A stretch of 64,000 nucleotides of DNA from Chrysaora quinquecirrha (taxonomy: Eukaryota; Cnidaria; Scyphozoa; Semaeostomeae; Pelagiidae). The position numbers and the translations under genes are program-made. The notes under the pieces were generated by a model that did not search any database, was not told where the DNA came from, and saw only the letters and a program-made list of their open reading frames with translations. Of the stretch, positions 10,530 through 22,000 are shown piece by piece. How positions within the stretch are numbered: position 1 is the stretch's first letter; the number at the start of each line of letters is the position of its first letter. The DNA is taken from the NCBI GenBank assembly GCA_014526335.1, contig JACTAT010000045.1, positions 2,778,332-2,842,331 of the forward strand. Reading direction: 5' to 3'.

Positions 10530-10900
10530 CTTTTTATAAGAAACTAAAAATTGATCCAGTACTGAAAGTTTCTTAAAATTTTCAGATTTTGAGTACTGAA
10601 AGTTTCTTAAGAGTTTCTTGAATATCCATATTGGCAACATAGTTATTCTATCTGAATTATGTTCCAAACCGATTTATCGATCGTATTTGAATGCATATGG
10701 GTCTCATATGGGTTTCTTGTTTTATCAGCCTGTCACAGAAATGCTTTATTGCAGACGAAACATGGGAAATAAAAGAAAATTTTTCGCTGTCTGAGGTGAA
10801 AAGTTTCCTACGTAAAAAATTTCCAGTACTGGAGTTTCTTAAGTTTTTGGCCATTCGAGAGTCTGGGTTTCTTATAAAGAGTTTCTAAAAAATATGTGTA
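10521..10900. mobile_element. TA-flanked MITE, AAGAAACT type
   Basis: Ends TACACGTA (10521) and TATGTGTA (10900) flank a hairpin element. Next to each end are TTTATAAGAAAC and its complement, and inside are several AAGTTTCTTAA/CAGTACTGAAA words. The arrangement (TA target, CACG end) is that of Tc1/mariner-type MITEs. It supplies the stop codon of the glycosyltransferase-like gene. Confidence 0.8.
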
Positions 10901-11453
10901 GGCCCTGGACTGATTTGAAAATTTCACTGAACATCGTCCACAATTGAAGTTCAGTGAAAAATTCATTCCATTTGACCACTTTGTTCAGTCACCGAATATG
11001 CTCCGTGAATGTTTGATCGGAGGCAAAAATGTTGGGTAGGAACGGGAATGTGAATGGAGGAAGCGTATCCAAAGGAAATCAAAAATACGTGTATGGCTGT
11101 GCATCGTGACTTGGGAGTACAAGGATCGTGTTACTGTTCCTACAGTACTTTAGTAATAGCCGTCTTATGTTCTAGCCGCACGTCCCCGTATATCGGAAAG
11201 TCAAGTCAAGTTAATTATAGACAAGTTGAGATGCCGAATTTATTTTTCTTAGAAAAATTCAGAATGTTTTACCATTTCATTTATTCAATTCATCACCGTC
11301 ATCACCCATTTCAATTTTAACGTACTTAAAAAAAATTAAATTAGATTACGAATTACAAAATTGAAGCTACAAGTTAAATAAGAGTTTACTGTATAATATC
11401 TAAATCAAAGTTAGTTTCATCGATTGTTTTCTTCATCTCTCTACATGCATTTA
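10901..11453. other. Non-coding spacer
   Basis: No coding pattern or structured repeat that I can support. The short open frame at 11054-11320 has no recognisable features. Confidence 0.5.
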
Positions 11454-11604
11454 TTTTACAAGGAAGTGCTTCATAGGTAAGGTAGTACTCGGATAGGCAA
11501 AAGCTTAAGGAATTTCTGGTACCGGATCAGGGACTGTTAAGGAATCTGACTTTAAGGAATTTTCAGTACTGAATCTGAGTCGAACTTCCTTAAAAGAATG
11601 CGTG
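11454..11604. mobile_element. Short TA-flanked MITE, AAGGAATT type
   Basis: TA at 11452-11453 and 11605-11606, ends CATGCATTT / AATGCGTG. The words AAGGAAGTGCTT, GGTAGTACTC, AAGGAATTTCTGGTACCGG and TCAGTACTGAATC match the longer element at 35066-35451. The middle is deleted. Confidence 0.7.
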
Positions 11605-11738
11605 TAATCCATAAACTGTTTGTTTTAATATGTTCTTGCAGTGTATTGTATCTGCTGTACTAATACCAGACCTGATGAAAAAAAATAGGCAATTTCGAAT
11701 TTTTGCCGCTTTGCAGCTTTATCTTGGAAAGTTCAATA

Positions 11739-12314
11739 CACTCTTTTTTTAATAAGCAACTGTTCAGTAAGCAACTAAGGCTGAGATTTTGTTAAAATTT
11801 CTGGTGAAATAGCTTTCTTTGTACAGTACATCCTTGCAAACTTAAAGAGGGGGGCTTTGGGATTTCACGGGTTGCGGGTTTGGCCGAGTTTGCCCTCGGG
11901 TTTTCGGGTTTTTCCAAAAAATCGCGCGGGTTTTCGGGTCAAGTATATTTAACGGGCAACGGGTATTGCCATTTTTCTAGCTCGGTTTTCGGGTCTTGTA
12001 GTAAAAATGTGCTGGTTTTCGGGTTTTAAACCTCACAAAGGATATCAATGTGTAAAATTCTTAAAATAGTAGTTGAAACTAAGGCCATCCGGGTTTTCGG
12101 GTCTGTCCCAATTTTCATCCGGGTTTCGGGTCTTGATACCCCCAAAGCCCCCTCCTTAAACTTGTCAATTACATTGAGAAGCCAGAAAAGAGCCAAAATA
12201 GGAGATTTTAGGGGCCTAGGGGGTACCAGTCATTCTGTGACGGCTTAAATCCTAGATATGTTAAGCAACTCTCGAGGGCTTGACCAAAGTCAAGTTGCTT
12301 ATTGAAAAAAAAGT
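11739..12314. mobile_element. MITE, AAGCAACT type, with a nested element
   Basis: Left end TACACTCTTTTTTTAATAAGCAAC (TA 11737-11738, split here for length); right part is AGTTGCTTATTGAAAAAAAAGTA near 12314, a degenerate terminus. Words of the form AAGCAACT with GGGCTTGA are present. It is interrupted by the element at 11849-12152. Confidence 0.6.
11849..12152. mobile_element. GGGTTTTCGGGT-word hairpin element
   Basis: Inverted ends GGGGGGCTTTGGG and CCCAAAGCCCCC bound a 300-base insert. It is built from repeated GGGTTTTCGGGTC words (about 11865-12135). It sits inside the AAGCAACT-type MITE. Confidence 0.6.
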
Positions 12315-13050
12315 ATTTGAATTTCCCTGGTTTTGTTTTGTGTAACTTTTCTCGGAAAATTTGAACAATTTCGTGCAACAAAATTTGTCATGTTTAACAA
12401 TACTTTAATTAAACAGGTTATGTAGCTTATTTATCTGACATTCTCAAGAAAGATTAGCAATACCAGGGGGCACCTCTTTGCATGGAATAAATAAAAACGC
12501 AATCAACAATAAATAAAAGTCGTATGATTATGAGATGACAATAATGGCATACTGTAATGGTTGAGTAGGAACCGTCAGTGGGGTGGGACCACTGTCCTTC
12601 GATAGGGCAAAGTCCGTTTGAACGGTTTGAAGAAAAAACATCATTGTAAGCGCCAAATTTTGCCCCTGCAAAATTATATCCCTGAAAAATTGGGCTGAAA
12701 TGAGTTATTCCATAATTGTAATTTAAAACTTGAATAAGAATTTGATAATAAGTCTGAAGACTGATACCAGGCAAAGATTAATGTGAAAAGTGACAAATAA
12801 CAATAAAACAGTAGCATTGCATTGACCTGAATAATCATTGGGGGATAACCCCTTTAGACAATATCAGTTATCTGATTGGACAAACCTGTCAGATCCTGTT
12901 ATATGATTGGTTTATGTAAACAATAGCGTCTACCGTCCACTTTGTTCTCGATCTTCAGATTTCAGAAATTGAAACTTGTTGTAGCAGGTGCGCTCATGCC
13001 GGTGTGTAGTCCATTATTTTCATCCGTGTCTCCTCTGAAAAACTTCTAAC
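12315..13050. other. Upstream region and 5' UTR of DEGS1
   Basis: No confident gene. The 150 bases before the desaturase ATG are the likely promoter/5' UTR. A reverse open frame at 12454-12774 has a protein-like stretch but no usable splice context. Confidence 0.4.
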
Positions 13051-16000
13051 ATGGGAGGAAAGGTAACGAAAACAGACTTTGAATGGTCCTATACAGACGA
13101 ACCTCATGCCTCAAGACGAGTTGAGATACTGAGTGAGTATATTAACTTCTAATTCTTTGTTACAAACCTTTGAACCTCAAGAGAAAAAAGATTTAGGCCT
13201 CTTACTCCCAGCAGCTGTCGTAAGTTTTTTCGCTTCGTTCCAAGAATATGTAGAATGAAGTAATACGTTATTCAATTTCAGTTACTTTCGTAATATTCAA
13301 GACTGAAGTCAGTACGGTATTGTTATTTACTTAATTTACAGTAGTATTATATCTTTTCCCATGAATAGACAATAAATATCTAGCTTGCTAGAGTCCCGTC
13401 GCCTTGAGTGGAACGATTCGCATTTTTCTGATTTCTGACTGAGCAAAGTTAAATTTAAATTTCAAGGAGTTTGGGTTTAATAATTTAAGAAAAACCCGCG
13501 AAAATATTTTGCTGACGCCATTTCTTGTTTCTTCACCAATTTTTGATGTTTAGATTATTGCCGATAATTTGTTATAATATTTTGAAAGTTAGCAGTTTGA
13601 AATGAAATGCAAGTACCTTCGAAATATCTTGTCTTCATTTTTTTTACTCTAACTTTCATGGTCATTTTTTCTGTCTCTGGGTTAATTTCAACAAAACAAA
13701 ACTCCTCAACATGTTCCTTCTCCATTCAAAAGTAAACTTTTGAAAAAAGTTTACAGATTTCGTGCGCAGTTTTTATTCCGGAGGTTATTTACCAGACGCT
13801 ATGTGACCGGCCTATTTTCGTGTTGAGTGGAACGACTGCCTTCCGCACTGGTTTAGACTTACCCTAAGTCTAAATCTTTCTTTATCGGACCACAAAATCA
13901 TGCCAGAAATATGATGGCGCTGCGGAGGAGACTGTTAGAAAAGTGAACGGAGATTTAGACTTATACTCTTGTGCAGGTCATGAATAATTAATGAGTTTGC
14001 TTACAGCTTGTTGTTTCTGCAAGTGCTCAGGGGGGTATGATAACAATTGTTAAGTAGTGAATGAAAGGAATCGATATTTCTCAGGCAAATTTTACAAAAG
14101 GTTTTATCAAAAGGCCCTTTTATTAAGTAATTATGTTTATGTTATCTACGTAAACAAGAAAACCCCCTTGCAATTTTCATGCTACAATTACTCCTTTAAT
14201 TTTCCTTGTTTTATTTCAATGCTATTGAATTGTCTATGTTCAACATCAAAGAGAATGCCGGCGGACAGAAATCTGTCCGCCTGTTCAGGAAAAACAAAGG
14301 AAAAAGCTCATTAATTATTCATGACCTGCACAAGAGTATAAGTCTAAATCTCTGTTCACTTTTCTAACAGTCTCCTCCGCAGCGCCATCATATTTCTGGC
14401 ATGATTTTGTGGTCCGATAAAGAAAGATTTAGACTTGGGTAAGTCTAGCACTGGTTCCAATAGAGAAAGCAACCGATGCTGCGATGCTACGAACGATTTT
14501 ACTTACTTCTGCGCAGGCGATTCAGGTAAATTTCTATCGTTCCACTCATGGCGAACGGCCTAAATTTTTATCGATAAAGTAGTGCGTAGTTATCACATTC
14601 TTGTGGAGAGACGAAAGAACTGATTGAAGTGGAATTACATGCGAATACAGATAATGCCATAAGGAACATATCTATGATAAGTTTTTATCTTATTATTGCG
14701 TGAAAGGACGGTAAAATATTATTTATCCTGAAAACGTTCCACTCAAGGCGATGGGACTCTACATACAAAAAATTATGCAACCAACGTGAATGTTTTTTTT
14801 ATATTTGAATAATTACTAGACGATTTGCTGCAGACTTTACTTACGGGTTAGTAACACTTATTTTCCGTCAATTAAGTCCACTTTTCTCATTTCCCATGGA
14901 TTGTATCAGGAAATTTCCCAGACAGGCCGATATTTTTTCAAGACAAAAATTTAAGATCTCTTCTAAGATTCTGTCTAAGAACTTTGACCCGGAAATTTGA
15001 TCACTATCTCCTCCCCTTGGGGCAGGGTGTAACCGAGGGACATTTCACTGATCAAAAAGGCGTATAAGATTTTAACTAAAATGAAAGGATTTCCAATGGA
15101 TTTCCGTGAAAACAAAAGGATTTTGTCGAGCAAGGGTGTACAAGGTTTTGAAGGAGTGAATCGCCCCTCAGAGGTCCCTTGGGAGCACTGGAGCAACAAT
15201 ACTGGGAGGTGTTTTTAATTGGGGTTACATATAGAAGAGAGTCAATGTATTCTCAGACACTACATGAAGAGATGGGCTTTTCTTTATTCAAGATTAAAAT
15301 GCAAAACATTTTTATTATTCGTTATTTAAATAAGTTTTTCATAAAAAGTAAACATTTACTTATTTTTGTCAAACATTTTGAAAGGCCCGAATGAAAAGGT
15401 AGGAATTAAGAAAAATTCGTGTGAGATTCACCTGGGAAAAATACTGTATTTTTCTATTGACTATGCTGGGATCTAGCCTAAAAAAATCCTTATGAAGAAA
15501 GGGCTTAAGCCGAGCACGCCTGATTTTGCCACCACCATCTGCTGCTAGAAGAAAAAGATGTAAACAATCACAGTCTTTCTGCGTTTCATCATCACGTAGG
15601 TCATTCATTTGCTTCCTTATTGTCATTGCTTATTGTGAAATAACAGGAATTTCGGACGTAATTTTGGCATCCTTGGTGATGAAGCTTCTCAGCAAATATG
15701 TACAGTATTCCGTGACTCTTAGGGTTTATTATCTCCGTGGTGTTCACTCTGCATGAAATATGTATACGCATTTTTCGAGAAATCATTTTTAATAAATTGA
15801 AGAATAAAATAGAATAGAAAACACATGTAAATTGACTGAAAATATAAAAGAGAAAAATTTCCAGTTGCCGGTTCAGCAAGCAATGAGAACCGATCCTCAT
15901 TCATCGAAGTGCAGCATGTGCATGAATCGCCTAATCACCGTGTAATCTGTGTGATGTGGAGAGGAATCCCCTAAAAGAAGATCTCCCCTAAATTCAATAA

Positions 16001-19000
16001 GGTGATTCCCCTACTGCTTATCACGTTTTGGAAGAAGACAGCCGGCAGGTTGCAGAAAGTCAGCTGTGCAGGAAATGAAAGAGGCAATGACATGTTTATC
16101 AAAACAAGGCAAAATTGACGAGCTTGTGTTCATCCTTGCTTCATTGTGTGAATGGCAGTGTAGCTGTTGGCAAAGCTTTTCACCACACTTTACATTATGT
16201 GGATGCAGAATATAGCATGTCCTGACACTTGATAACCAACCCATCGCTAGTTTTATTAGTCAGCTAATTTTATAATGATCCACTGTATTCAACAACGATC
16301 CCAGAATACCCCCCTCCCCACTTAATGGTGTAAAGCCAGATAAATAACAATTGGGGCGCTAGGAGGGGCTGTACGAACAAATTGATCAAAGAATAACACC
16401 AAAATGTAAAAAGTCAATTTTCCCTCAAGCACAAGGGGGCTTAACCCTTCCGCGATCCCAGGTCTACACCCCTACTCCCGTTACTTGCGCACCGACTCAG
16501 TTTTTTCTCAATAGTCTTATATGAGCATCCATACATGTGAAGCACAGAAAGAGACAGTCGTGTACTTTATACATAAATATATACAAAACAACCTTGAATA
16601 CAATTATGAACTTAAAACGTGACTGAACTTGAACATGGCTAACTACAACAATGACTAAAACTAAGAATAAGAGAAAACAGGAAAAAGTCTAATCACGTGA
16701 CTCGTGCCCAGTACTTGACAATACAAACTACCCCCGTCCTACCATGCTATCACTTTCACATGCATCTTGTGTGCGTGCATGAGCATTTAAAAATTTATTA
16801 GTCCAAAAGGCATTTTCGTCTACGGTTTGCTTATCAAAAGCCTAATTCATCCTTATCAAAGATATACAATGTTTCCTGTGCTTTTGTGGCTTTTCAACCG
16901 ACTTTTTTGAAAACCTCTCTTGCGACTGTCGTGGAAACACTGAAAGACCTTTACCCGCAATTGTTTTTCTGTAACAATTATTTCACCGAGCATCATGATA
17001 AAGACGCTTTTATAAGGTCGTAGAGCTGCGACATCAATTCTTTGATGGTTTCTAATTTTCTGTGCTGATTTTTCTATGCAAGCCTTCCACCCAATCCTCT
17101 GTCATTCTCAAAACTTTCTTAGTGTTTCAAGTTTCAGGGCCTCACGCATGCTTTGTTTCATTCACCCCGTGTAACGTGTGTGCAGTACCGTGGGGGATGC
17201 GCAGTACCGTGGGGGATGCGCAGTACCGTGGGGGATGTTCAGTACATGTGGGGAGGCATCCCTGAGGACCGTGGGGGATGTTCAGTACCGTGGGGAGGCA
17301 TCCTGAGTACCGTGGGGCGACATCTTGAGTACCGTGGGGGATGTTCAGTACCGTGGGGGGATACCATGATTTCTGTGGGGAGGCATCCTGAGTACCGTGG
17401 GGGATGTTCAGTACCGTGGGGAGGCATCTTGAGTACAGTGGGGGGATATCATGATGTCTGTGGGGAGGCATCCGTGAGTACCGTGGCGGATATTCAGTAC
17501 CGTGGGGGGATACCTTGAGTACCGTGGGGGATGTTCAGTACCGTGGGGAGGCATCTTGAGTACCGTGGAGGGATATCATGATGTCTGTGGGGAGGCATCA
17601 TGAGTACCGTGGGGGATGTTCAGTACCGTGGGGGGATATCATGAGTACAGTGGGGAGGCATCTCTGAGTACCGTGGGGGTTGCTCAGTACCGTGGGGGGC
17701 ATCATGAGTACCGTGGGTGATGTTCAGTACCGTGGGGAGGCATCTCTGAGTACCGTGGCGGATGTTCAGTACGGTGGGGTTGATCAACTGTAATCAATCT
17801 TCGAATCACTTTTTGCGTTATTATTTTTATAACTTATCGCGCGGGATTAGTACATCGTTTCTTAGTCAACACAACGGAAAACCGGACTACTATGATTGTC
17901 AAGGTCACAAGAGTCGTTTGCGTGAGATAATTTGATGTATTCCAAAATAAGTCTGTAAGACCACTTCGTATGAGTTTTCCATCAAATGACAACACGAACT
18001 GTTTGGATTTTTTCGTCTCTTGGGAATAGCTTCTAAAATCGATGTTACTACTCCAGGCTTGAGATTCCTCGGAACTCTCGAGTTTCTCTCCAGAAATCTT
18101 TTCAATATTTGGTCAGACGGAACAGCAAAATTAATTTTTGTTCTTTCTGTCACTTTCATGTGGCCCAATTGTGAACTTCCATCCACAACACACCCACTAA
18201 ATTTCAAGCCCCTTGAAAACCGTACCCATTTTCCATGGAATAAAAGGTATCCGAAAATCCAAAAAGCAACGACTCCTTTCTATACCTCATACTGCTAGCA
18301 TTTCTGCATGAATAAAAACGAACGACATCAAGAAAAAGAGGCAATGCTATGTTATTCATGGGGAATTTATCTTCGGAGACGAGTTTTAAGAACCGTGCTA
18401 AGTCTGCTAGTAAGTTGTATTTTCTCAAAGTTGGCAGGGCCTTTTTTAACAGAGACATTATTTCGTCATCGCAACCTACTTCAGCGTCGGAAAACCCTTT
18501 ATCCTGGAAGTCGTCTGTCATGTTCTGAAAGTATTCATCAATTTCTTTTATCATCGTTAATTTCAAAGATCCCAGATACTGATAAATCAGAAGGGAACAA
18601 ACATTTCCTTGGCATAGAATCTGCAAAGTCGTCTCCGTTGTCCATATCGACCTGTTTTGTATGTTGCAAGAACGTATACACGTTTTTTTTATAAGAAAGT
18701 TTTTTTTGGGCCAGTATTGAAACTTTCTTAGATATTTCACGCTTTCAGTACCAAAACTTTCTTGTGACTTTCTTAGCAAAAATTTTGGAATACAGTATTT
18801 CTAAGAATGCACAGTTTAAGGCACTGTATACATTGCACAAATACCAAGTTTTTCAAAGAAAATAATCATTAGACTCGTTTAATAGCAAGATGAGCGACTG
18901 AACAGAAGAGCAAAAATAACACACAGAACATAAGGAGTGAAAGTATGAAACAGAACTTTCTTAAGTTTCAAGAATCCAGTATTGAACTTTCTTAAGTTTT

Positions 19001-22000
19001 TTAGATGTTGAGCACTACTTTCTTATAAACCACTTTCTTATAAAAAAAACGTGTACATCAGATTATCTCACGCAAACGACTCTTGTGAACTTGACATTCA
19101 TAGTATAGTCCGGTTTTCCGTTGTGTTGACTAAGAAACGATGTACTAATCCCGCGCGACAAGTTATAAAAAATAACAACGGAAAAAGTGATTCGAAGATT
19201 GATTACAGTTGATCAACCCCACCGTACTGAACATCCGCCACGGTACTCAGAGATGCCTCCCCACGGTACTGAACATCCCCTACGGTACTCATGATGCCTC
19301 CCCACGGTACTGAGCAACCCCCACGGTACTCAGAGATGCCTCCCCACTGTACTCATGATATCCCCACGGTACTGAACATCCCCACGGTACTCATGATGCC
19401 TCCCCACAGACATCATGATATCCCTCCACGGTACTCAAGATGCCTCCCCACGGTACTGAACATCCCCACGGTACTCATCCCCACGGTACTGAATATCCGC
19501 CACGGTACTCACGGATGCCTCCCCACAGACATCATGATATCCCCCACTGTACTCAAGATGCCTCCCACGGTACTGAACATCCCCACGGTACTCAGGATGC
19601 CTCCCCACAGAAATCATGGTATCCCCCACGGTACTGAACATCCCCCACGGTACTCAAGATGTCGCCCCACGGTACTCAGGATGCCTCCCCACGGTACTGA
19701 ACATCCCCCACGGTACTCAGGGATGCCTCCCCACATGTACTGAACATCCCCCACGGTACTGCGCATCCCCCACGGTACTGCACACACGTTACACGGGGTG
19801 TTCATTGCACTACATGTTGAAAAAGCTATTCATATCTTAGCTTCGTGCTTCTTATAAAAGATATTCTTGAATAGCGTTTAGTGGGTACACTCATTTTTTT
19901 ATAAGAAACCCGTTTATAAGAAACTCAGTACTGAGATCAAAATTGGTTAAGAAACTTTCAGTACTCGACCAAAAATGGTAAGAAACTCGCAGGTCTCAAG
20001 AATCTTTAGAATTAGAAATAAAGCATCGAGAAAACAAACTTCTGTTGCACCATAAGTGTCTATTTTGACAGAAAAAACAGCTGATGTAAACGTGAATTGT
20101 ATTGCTTCTAATTTAAGTGTCAATTGCCCGTTTTGGCACTAAAAATTTTGATTCTAAGAAACTGCTAAGAAACTTTCAGTACCAAATTTGCCCCAAAACT
20201 AAGAAACTTTGAGTACTGACCAAAAGTCTTAGTTTCTTACAAAAAAAAGAGTGTACTCAGAACAGAGTGACAGAGTGGAGGTGCTTCTTGAGACATTTAA
20301 CAGGTGGATTGGGTTGAAGCCTTCTATGTACATGACGTTACACGTTTTTTTTTATAAGGAACCTTCGGTCTGAGTTGAAGCTCGATTTCCTTAATTTTTC
20401 GACAAAATGAGGCTGAAGTTCCTTATATTGTTCCTTGTCATATGTTTGAATACTAATTTTTACAGCAAATTCATATAAATTTGCTTCATTTTCTAACGTC
20501 AAATACACAGTCTTTTTTGGCAGAACGATGGGAAGTATATTGTTATTCTGTTATTTTTTTTCTGTACAAATAGTCTTGTTCTTGAACAAATTTATTCATA
20601 GTTTTTCATCCGAGCCTCGACAGTTCCTTAAAGTTCCTTAATTTTTTGGGAATTGTCAGCCTCGAGCTCCTTATAAAGGTGTTCCTTACAAAAAAACGTG
20701 TAGTTTCTCCTACTCTTTTCTTGTGTGTGTTTGTGTGTGTGTGTAAGAAATTGAATGCTTTCACGTTTCACATTTAAAAATCCTCGTGTCACATATAATA
20801 TAACGAAAATACTTCAATCCCCCTCCTGGGACAAGCAACACACCACTAGCAAACACAATTCTACGAGAACGAGTGCTCGAGTGTCATGAAAGCGAGCAGC
20901 CCAACCGTTAAGGTCGGTTTCTGCTTCGGTAGTTTAGTTCGCGTTAGTTTTGTTCTGCAACCTTGTTTTGGAAGTTGAAATGACTGCACTTTTTCTTCGG
21001 CTGGAATGGATTGCTTAAATATTTCCACCAATCAAAAGTGAGGATTGCAAACTAAGAATGGGAAACAGAAAGGAAATCCTATCGAGAAACATTGATGCTC
21101 GAATCCTGTCGATTTCTGTCACTGGAGATTGCTTTGATCGCTTTCTGCTTTAGCGTGCGAGCGCTCAAGCGACTGTCGCGGCAGTTGTCGACCGAAATTA
21201 CCGACGTGGAGACCAGCATTAAGGCTCATAAGTATGGCAGTTGAAATTTGTTGCCCAATGCATTTATTTTTACTTAAATTAACCATAAAATCATCTTTAA
21301 TTTTAGGAAAATACCCTGAAATAAAGAAACTAATGGTGATTGATCACATGTTCAAATACCAAGTTACCGCCTTAGTTTTGTTCCAGTTCTTCATGCTATA
21401 CATTGTCAGGGACTTTTCATGGCCTATCACACTTCTAGCGGCTTACACAATTGCCGGTATTGTCAACCATACCCTTCTTCTTGGTCTGCACGAAACGGCA
21501 CATAATGCAGCGTTTGGACATTCAAAGCCTGTGTATAACAAACTGTTTAGCATATTTGCTAACCTACCAATTGGTGTGCCCTGTGCCATTTCATTCAAGA
21601 AATATCACCTGGACCACCACAAATACCAAGGCAACGTGGAAATTGATGTCGACCTTCCTACTGAGGCTGAAGCAAGAATGTTCAACAACCGATTCACAAA
21701 ACTGGTCTGGGTCATATTTCAAGGTTTCTTCTACAGTTTCCGACCCCTGCTTGTTCGTCCATTGCCCATGCAACGATTGGAGCTACTGAACTTTATCGTT
21801 CAAGCTATTTTCGATGTTTTTGTTTATGTCTACCTCGGGCCTAAAGCCGTAGCATACATGGTTATCGGCTCCTTCCTGGGTATGGGCTTGCACCCAGTAG
21901 CCGGGCATTTCATCTCTGAGCACTACATGTTTAAAAATGGCTTTGAAACATACTCATATTATGGACCGCTCAACTACATCACGTTCAATGTTGGCTATCA

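Larger units (their letters stand above)
17163..19800. mobile_element. Foldback transposon with minisatellite arms, copy 1
   Basis: Flanked by 6-bp direct repeats TTCATT (17157-17162 and 19801-19806). Inverted ends start CACCCCGTGTAACGTGTGTG. Each arm holds an array of CAGTACCGTGGGGGATG-like units (17185-17780; 19215-19775), then about 150 bases of unique sequence, giving arms of about 780 and 745 bases. The core (17942-18678) contains a frameshifted reverse-strand ORF. A MITE (18679-19053) sits at the inner edge of the right arm. Confidence 0.9.

Noticed and set aside
12454..12774. 106-codon reverse open frame upstream of DEGS1
   Set aside because: Part of it is protein-like, but there are no supporting splice sites or motifs.
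15369..15904. Overlapping open frames in the DEGS1 intron
   Set aside because: Both strands are open at low complexity, and none contains a recognisable motif.
17142..17518. Open frames in the CAGTACCGTGGGG array
   Set aside because: Low-complexity repeats open in several frames on both strands; also seen at 19291-19840, 40591-41318 and 47712-48166.
17185..17780. CRISPR array
   Set aside because: Units are only 14-22 bases, spacers repeat, and the array is mirrored in the opposite arm of a foldback element in an animal intron.
21234..21306. ATG at 21234 as the main DEGS1 start
   Set aside because: Exon 1 at 13051-13132 gives the conserved family N-terminus and joins in phase; the 21234 leader is intronic sequence ending in TTTTAG.
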